A stretch of 64,000 bases of DNA from Macrobrachium rosenbergii (Eukaryota > Arthropoda > Malacostraca > Decapoda > Palaemonidae). This document shows positions 57,885 to 64,000 of this stretch, piece by piece (position 1 is the first letter of the stretch; every line of letters begins with the position of its first letter). The position numbers were made by a program, and so were the translations under genes. Location: NCBI RefSeq assembly GCF_040412425.1, contig NC_089781.1, positions 50,668,727 through 50,732,726 on the forward strand, read 5' to 3'. A model generated the notes under the pieces. The model saw only the letters and a program-made list of their open reading frames with translations. It had not been told where the DNA came from and ran no database searches.

Positions 57885-58068
57885 TTTCACTCACCCTTGG
57901 TTATACCGACGTCTTCCTTGGAGAAGACGCCGATCTGGGGGTAGTAACCCAGCATTCCTGAAAGCTCTTTTTCTCTGGTATATCTAGCAATTTATACCTA
58001 GAAATTCGTGCATGAATGGAATTTCACGGGTGACACGGGGCCTTCCTCAGAAATAGATTTTTCCTTTG

Positions 58069-58643
58069 TCAAAATCCCTTTATTCTCAGCCCTTGTAGAG
58101 GGAGTGGTTTGTTTGTGCTAGGGTGTAGGAAAATAGGACCCTCTGGGATGTCTGCCGTGACCTCTAAGTAAACCTTAAGTGCTTGAACCAGGCATAATGT
58201 CTTGTCTGATAAATTGAGTTTTCTTATCAAAATAGGTGCCATGGGACAATAATAACTGATGGTCAGCTGTTTTGTGTGATGTATTGTCCCCATCTGAGAG
58301 AGCCTAGTTCACTAATACAAGCTCCTGATGCTAGAGCAATCAAAAAGATCGCCTTTTGTAGCATGTGTGTTGTGGTTGTACTGGGTCCACTGAATTGAGG
58401 GATTGACAGAAGTATAAGCATCTTATTCAAGGACCAAGTAATTGGAAGCCTTACGGGAGTGGGCCTTTGTAGTGAAAAGGACCGCAGAAGGGAAGTGACA
58501 ATTTCTATAGTAGAGTCAATCCTGAATCCATAAAGCAAGAGTTCCATTAATGCTGCCTTGTATGTCACAATTGTTGTAACAGCATGGCATTTGTCTTCAA
58601 AAAGGTACATGAGAAAATTTAAAAGTTTCCATAAAGATCTCAA
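58069..58643 (-). pseudogene. DIRS tyrosine recombinase, C-terminus missing
   Basis: The minus strand reads VTYKAALMELLLYGF (core-binding part), then LPITWSLNKMLILL and MLQKAIFLIALASGACISEL, the first helices of the YR catalytic domain, where SEL follows an A-C in place of the first catalytic Arg. The next frame gives LCLVQALKVYLEVT and IFLHPSTNKPLPL. The His-x-x-Arg and Tyr box are absent because the element passes directly into its terminal repeat. Confidence 0.78.
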
Positions 58644-58727
58644 CTAGGCTCTCAGCATGGATATAATCTAACCATATCTACCATACGGACTGGTACTGTT
58701 GGACAGATGATGTCCGTAGTTTTTGCA

Positions 58728-59370
58728 CTAGGTACCTAGTAATTTTGAGTGAGTAATTTTCATGGTAGACAATATTAAAAAAATCAAGTGAAGGTCTCGG
58801 CTCAGAAAGGAGGATGTGTAGACGACTTTCCCTCCTACTGTCTGGTATAGAAAAATGGACAGTAGTGGAACTGATTTCTTCGCCCGTTGTTGGAGTAATA
58901 GGAACCAATGCCTGTTTGGCCAATTTGGGGCTATTAAGTAAGCTGTTCCTTTGAAGACTAGAAGCTTGCTCAAAACCTTCAAAATCTGGGACAATGGAGG
59001 AAAAAGGTATATTGTCTTCCATTTGTTCCAGTCTTGTAGGAAGGTATCTCTTGCTGTTACTTGATTGTCCAAGTTTGGAGGCACATACACTGGAAGTTTG
59101 TGATTCTCATATGTAGCAAACAGGTCCACTTCCAGTTGTGGAAGCATGTTGGCTATTTTATGAAAAGAGTAGTTGTCCAACATCCACTCTGTTGAGGCTG
59201 TCGTTTTCCTTGATAAAGAGTGTGCTATACATTGAGAGCCTGTGAGGTAAATTGCAGACAAGTGCCACTTCATTGCTTATGCCATCCAAAGGATGGCTAG
59301 CATTGCCATATTGAGAGGAGGTTAATGTGATCCCGACCTCTTGATGCTAGACACTGCAGTCATGTTGTCT
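58728..59370 (-). pseudogene. DIRS RNase H and DLFATY domain
   Basis: Minus-strand translation: LDNMTAVSSIKRSGSH (RNase H D-N-x-T-x-V), a stop-interrupted linker, CIAHSLSRKTTASTEWML (ADxLSR-like), and then LEVDLFATYENHKLPVYVPP and LIAPNWPNRHWFLLLQ. The set matches the DIRS elements at 16070-16440 and 22870-23150. Confidence 0.83.
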
Positions 59371-60351
59371 AGAACCAACAAAATGTGTCTCTTTTGGAAG
59401 TTTGAGTTTTTTGAGAAACAAAAAGACAGCCATCACTCCACGAAACTGATATGACAATTCATCAGAGTAGCTGAACACCTCCCTGCTGTGGTAGTATTTT
59501 GGTTGGTATGAATTAACACATTTGCTTTTTTCTTTTCTATTATGCTTTTGTTTATAAATCCTTGAAGGGTTTAAGCTCATCTTGTTTTTTTTCTTTTTCT
59601 ACTTGCAGTTTGCTTGAGAGTGGTAAGGTAGAGTGGATTCCCCTTCACTTGGATGCCCATTGTTGAATGCTTGCCATGCTTTACAGCAAGTATTGTCTGT
59701 AAATTGCTCTTGTGTGGTCATTAACTGGGTAATGGGACATATGATGAAAATTGTTCTTTTGCTGAACATTTCTGTTGGAAATATGGAAAACTCAGTGTGG
59801 AAATCAGTTGTGTGAACTATATTTTAATTGTTTTAAAATCAGTTTTGGGAACATAGAGTCTGATTTATTCAAGTTTCCAGACAAAATGACAATGCAAGAC
59901 ACTATAAAGTGATTGTTGTAGAAATATCCCAAGGACATTATAAAACCATTGAGAGATGAATCAAAGTGTGACTCAGGCTGACAGTGAAGTTATATACTAA
60001 ATCAATGCTGGACAGTTCCAAGCAGAGTAGATAAAGATTTATCTTTCAAGTGTGAATATTAAGATACATAATTTGCACCAGACTATTAATCTAATATCTT
60101 TTGTGTATACATTATTTGGTTGATAATGTATGCAGATGGAAGTATTTTGCTGTTTTTTTCTGTAGGATTAAGAGTGAAGTAGAATAAGTTTTGATGAGCT
60201 ATAGTATTAAGTTAGGGTAAGTTAGTATGGGCCGAGTTAGGTAGAGTTAAGGTTGAAGGTCACAAACCACTGTAATATTAAGACAATAAATTAGGTTAAG
60301 GAAAAGCAGTGTTTTATTTAAGAACCTTCAAATTTGTTGCGACATCCTGAT

Positions 60352-60786
60352 CTAACTGTAACTATTAAAAGCCCCTACACTGCCACCTGACATTCCTCCC
60401 CAACTTGTCAACGAGGCATCTGTATGTATTATTACTCGTACAGATGGAGGAGTCACAGTGACCTGTTTCGCCACAGACTCCTTCCGGGTCCAAGGACAAA
60501 GTATCTCTCCAACTCTTTTATTCTTTTGATGAGGCTGGTCTAGCATCTTTTTTCTTGCATGTGACAGCCAGAATTTTTTCACTTTTTTAGTTGCAATCTG
60601 AGTATTGGATCTATTATTGATGCAAACTGCAACAGGCCTATCATATGTTCTAATTGCCATCTGGAAACTCTGGGCTGTGCAAGAAATGTTATGAGGTCTT
60701 TCCTTATTCTGTTTTGAATATTGATGGGGAAAGACAACTGGCCGTGACGAGTATCGCAACACAGTTCCAGCCACTGAAAACGTCAC
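60352..60786 (-). pseudogene. DIRS RT tail and RNase H start
   Basis: A 144-codon minus-strand open frame. The end, VRVIIHTDASLTSWGGMSGG, is the RNase H TDAS-x-x-GWGG motif. Upstream lies KKVKKFWLSHARKKM, resembling the RT connection region. It is the best preserved piece of the minus-strand DIRS. Confidence 0.75.
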
Positions 60787-60968
60787 CTGGGCGTGAGGCA
60801 GGATTTTTTCAGTTTATTAGAAAACCTTCTGACTGGAGTCTGTTGACCACTGCTCTTATGTTTCTCAAGCACTCTTTCTATTGTTGGGCCACCACCCACC
60901 CCCATTTACCAATCATCTAGGTAGGCTAATAGTTATATTCATTTCTTGTCGAGTTCTCGAACAACTAT

Positions 60969-61040
60969 AGGCAGTCCCTGGTTAATGGCGGGGATTCTGT
61001 TCCCGGCCAAGTGCTGCTAACAGGAAAATTGCTGATAACC
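60969..61040. mobile_element. MITE end fragment (CAGGCAGTCCC type)
   Basis: AGGCAGTCCCTGGTTAATGG and the following GGGGATTCTGTTCCCGG match one end of the MITE at 61293-61563 and stop where the next inverted-repeat element begins. Confidence 0.6.
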
Positions 61041-61619
61041 AAAAATGACATTTTTATAATAAAATAAATTTTTATATATACTTGCCAAGTAATTACATTG
61101 CTATTACTGTTGCTCCTACTTTTTGCGGCAGCTCAAGTTTTTAAAAAATTCTGCGGTAGCGCTCATATTATTTTGGTGTAGGTAACAGATCCTGCCAACT
61201 TTCGGGGAAGAATAAGTACAACTGGCTCAGGTATTCAATTCGTTCAGGCATCATGCTCATTAGAGGGGAGGTGGGAGGGCTCTGATCATGTACGGGCAGC
61301 CCCTGGTTATCAACGGGCTTGGTTATCAGTGATCTAGCGACGAAAATTGGTGATTTTTGGTGCTGATTTCTGCTTATCGGCGCCGATAATCGTGTATTGG
61401 CACCGATGCATACCTAACAGAGGTGCCAATAACCGAAAATCACCGACTGGCACTAATAAGTGCCGAAAATTGCCGAAAAAGCACCGAAAATAGGTTATTG
61501 GTAATTTTCACTTATCTTCGCTCCGTTGGAACATAACCCCCGCTGATAACCAGGGACTGCCTGTAATTACTTGGAAAGTATATATAAAACTTTATTTTAT
61601 CATCAAAATGTCATTTTTA
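61041..61619. mobile_element. Inverted-repeat element, DIRS-derivative-like
   Basis: Ends complementary over about 58 bp: AAAAATGACATTTTTATAAT plus CTTGCCAAGTAATTAC at the left, and GTAATTACTTGGAAAGTATA through GTCATTTTT at the right. The layout (AT-rich outer arm, then a CTT-CC motif) recalls the DIRS end at 17984-18010. A MITE is nested inside. A third copy of the inner motif (CTTTCCAAGTAATTACATTG) follows directly at about 61629. Confidence 0.68.
61293..61563. mobile_element. Nested MITE with pogo/Tigger-type ends
   Basis: Left end CGGGCAGCCCCTGGTTATCA, right end the complement of CAGGCAGTCCCTGGTTATCA, flanked by TA on both sides. It is 271 bp, with an internal series of GGTGATTTT/GGCACC-type inverted phrases and GGCGCCGATAATCG. 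Non-coding. Confidence 0.78.
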
Positions 61620-61989
61620 TATAAGTAACTTTCCAAGTAATTACATTGCTGAACCCCAAAGAGAAAGGGGCAGGATACATGGACACTAACTACTCAAAAA
61701 CACTCAGTAATGGAGATAAATTTGAAAAAGATAGGTAGCCAGCATTGGAAAATGCTTGTTATAACCTTACCTGTTGAGAGAGCTACAGTAAACAGATACA
61801 GCCTCTGGTCGGTGCTCATCATCAACCTGTAGTGGTGCAGCAGTAAAGCTGAGAATTGCCTCTACTTTAGTGGGTGCTTTGCCGCCAAGGGGTACTCCGA
61901 TGGTTGCCAAAGCATTAAACAAAGGAATATGCCCTTGCCCTGGGTGCAGCACAAGAAAAATTTTTCCAACTAAATATTGCTACCTACAA
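61620..61989. other. Unassigned DNA
   Basis: No coding similarity recognised; a 61-codon minus-strand frame at 61767-61952 has no known resemblance. Confidence 0.4.
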
Positions 61990-63190
61990 CTAACACTGCT
62001 GAAAATCTCATAAATTCTTTAGTCAATTTGTCGGAATTTTTGCAGTTTTCTATTAGCCGTTACATAAAGTTTTATACATGAAAATGTGCGCAATTTCATG
62101 TAGAATACAACAAAAAATAACTCATGGTTGTAGCTTTTATCACTCTTGACATATTTTCATATGAATCACGGTAAGTGCCAAAATTTCAACCTTCGGTCAA
62201 CTTTGACCCGATCGAAATGGTCGAAAAATGCAATTGTAAGCTAAAACTCTTACATTCTAGTAATATTCAATCATTTACCTTCATTTTGCAACAAACGAGA
62301 AGTCTCTAGCACAATATTTCGATTTATGGTGAATTTTTGAAAAAAAAAAAATAAAAATAAAAAAAATAAAAAATTTTCCTTATGTCCGCGGTAACTCTGC
62401 TGAAAATCTTGTAAGAGCCTGACACCGTCTCTTCCAAAACACGTGTGTGTTCGTCGTCCATCGAGTAGACAAGACAACAGGAGCATCTCGTTTTCTTTCT
62501 CTAAAGGAATGCGATTTCAACCATACAATATTTCCGTCTGTTTCTCCCTAACCATTGTTGTCTTGATGTATGTACAATCAGCACTACTTGCATTGCCATG
62601 TAAGCATTCTAATCATGTACTCATAATGTTCCAACGAATCTTCTGTATCAGACTGTGTGTATGTTTCTGTTTGTGAAGACGCCAAACGTCTCGCCACTCC
62701 GATGGACGATGAACACACGAACACACACGTGTTTGGAAGAGATGGCGTCAGGCTCTTACAATCTCAGAAATTCTTTAGTCACTTTGTCGTAATTTTTGCA
62801 CAGTTTTCTATTAGCCGTTACATAAACTTTTATATATGAAAATGAGTGTAATTTCATGTAGAATACAACAGAAAATAAACTATGGTTGTAGCTTTTATTA
62901 ATTTTGACATATTTTCATATAAATCACGATAAGTGCCAAAATTTCAACCTTCGGTCAACTTTGACTCGACTGAGATGGTCGAAAAATCCAATTGTAAGCT
63001 AAAACTCTTAGATTATAGTAATATTCAATCATTTACCTTCATTTTGCAACAAACGAGAAGTCTCTAGCACAATATTTCGATTTACGGTGAATTTTTTGAA
63101 AAAACTTTTTCCTTACGTCCGCGTGCGGTAACTCTGCTGAAAATCTCAGAAATTCTTTAGTCACTTTGTCATAATTTTTGCACTGTTTTT
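61990..63190. repeat. Satellite block without TTAA ends
   Basis: About two and a half monomers of the ~380-bp satellite found in the TTAA elements, interrupted by a MITE (62410-62760) and an A-rich expansion near 62340-62372. Neither the TTAA terminus nor the right-end module is visible, so it is truncated on both sides. It ends abruptly in the phrase ATAATTTTTGCACTG near 63187. Confidence 0.87.
62410..62760. mobile_element. MITE copy 2, ATCT target duplication
   Basis: 351 bp, ends TGTAAGAGCCTGACACCGTC and the near complement; flanked by ATCT (62406-62409 and 62761-62764). It occupies the same monomer position as copy 1 at 38184-38521 and shares interior phrases such as ACCATTGTTGTCTTGAT and GAAGACGCCAAAC. 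Confidence 0.87.
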
Positions 63191-64000
63191 AAGTGAGGAA
63201 CACTTCTGTAGTTCCTCATACAGTTTCCATATTACAGGTTAACTTGATTACAAGTGTGCAGTTGTATTACATTCAATTAAATATCTATTTTAACTTAAAC
63301 CCTCTAAGGTTTAGGTTAGTTTTCATACCTGTATATGGCTGTATTACTTATACACTGTTTGTCCTTCTGCAATGGCTAAGTGAAATTTTTAATTCCAATT
63401 GTCACGCCATTCAGACTAACTGCTATAAACTAATTTGTTTAACTAACTCAAGCGACTGTTTTATATAGCTTAGGTTAATGCTTCTAGTTTAATCTACATT
63501 AAGCTAAGAATAGAGGATTTCTTAGGAGGTTCTTGCTTAACCTATTCTAGGCTTATTTAAAACTTGAGGATATAACTTTACAGAAAATAATCCTCTTATA
63601 ATCTGGTTTTCTGTTTTATGTGGCTAAGACTACACTTTTATCTGATACAGCATTCAGCCATCGCTGTTTTAGGCTAATAGTAGCATATTCCTTAAAAACG
63701 GGTTCCTACTTAATCTGGTTAGGTTACTGCCTGTTCTAGGTTTATATCACCTTTAAGGATATAGGCTACATAAGACCCTACTAGTATGTAGCCTTACAGA
63801 CATGCTACAGAGTCTTAAAAAAAAAACAGGTTATTTTACTGAGCCTAGGATACTGTTTATATATAATCCTAGTCTTCCTTGTTCTTTCTTAACCTAGTAT
63901 AGGGTATTGCCTAATCCATATTATAGATCACTCTTAAATGTACAGGGTAGGCTATATAAAAACAGAAAACTTACTAATATGTAATCCTACAGTTAGTCTA
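63191..64000. other. Unassigned DNA at the window end
   Basis: AT-rich sequence with many short cctaggctta/taggctac phrases; no exon or named repeat recognised. Confidence 0.45.

Larger units (their letters stand above)
57885..60790 (-). mobile_element. DIRS-type retroelement on the minus strand, truncated
   Basis: In minus-strand order: an RNase H start (60786-60352), RNase H and the DLFATY block (59370-58728), a tyrosine recombinase N-terminal part (58643-58069), and a terminal-repeat-like end (58068-57885) including AGGAAAAATCTATTTCTGAG and GGGTGAGTGAAAGGATCAC. The RT is not visible. About 0.8 kb separating two adjacent RNase H motifs (59490-60330) is probably an insertion. Confidence 0.78.

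Noticed and set aside
57899..58020. Host exon after BUB1
   Set aside because: The sequence belongs to the terminal part of the minus-strand DIRS element; no host similarity.

Overview
Eukaryotic nuclear DNA, most likely from a decapod crustacean or another arthropod with a large, repeat-rich genome. The assignment is an inference. It rests on spliced exons with GT-AG borders, kilobase introns, long (CT)n/(GA)n/(AT)n tracts, and abundant DIRS-type tyrosine-recombinase retroelements beside pogo/Tigger-like, piggyBac-like and I-clade elements. There is no operon structure, and I see no rRNA, tRNA gene or CRISPR array.

Three host genes contribute exons, all on the + strand and all incomplete here. 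(1) Mitochondrial ribosomal protein S14 (MRPS14): start exon 4281-4358 and second exon 10939-11103; the C-terminal exon is not visible. (2) RAB18: one internal GTPase exon, 24598-24723. (3) BUB1 mitotic checkpoint kinase: three consecutive kinase-domain exons at 51506-51664, 56636-56838 and 56965-57238. The reading phases agree at every junction inside a gene.

Mobile DNA fills most of the rest. From left to right: a DIRS relic in the MRPS14 intron (8480-9740); a nearly complete but decayed DIRS element with inverted terminal repeats (11915-17972); a short inverted-repeat derivative (17984-18252); a second DIRS element (18331-23480) carrying a SINE with a clean target-site duplication; a DIRS-like terminal-repeat element (23896-24376); a piggyBac-like element bounded by TTAA (26092-29097) with a Tigger-like element nested in it; and a pogo/Tigger element (29938-41817) split by a TTAA element and by an I-clade LINE (32523-41414), the LINE itself carrying another TTAA element. 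After these come a second Tigger copy with head-to-tail partial copies (41831-45720), a third TTAA element (46004-48153), DIRS pieces in the BUB1 intron, a minus-strand DIRS element (57885-60790), small inverted-repeat elements (60969-61619) and a satellite block (61990-63190).

The most unusual feature is a family of non-autonomous TTAA-bounded elements with piggyBac-style ends. Their interiors are tandem arrays of a satellite monomer of about 380 bp. Two copies can be checked against an empty site: removing one copy plus one TTAA restores the LINE reading frame, and a paralogous Tigger copy shows the uninterrupted TTAA of the other. A MITE with ATCT target duplications sits at the same monomer position in two arrays 24 kb apart.
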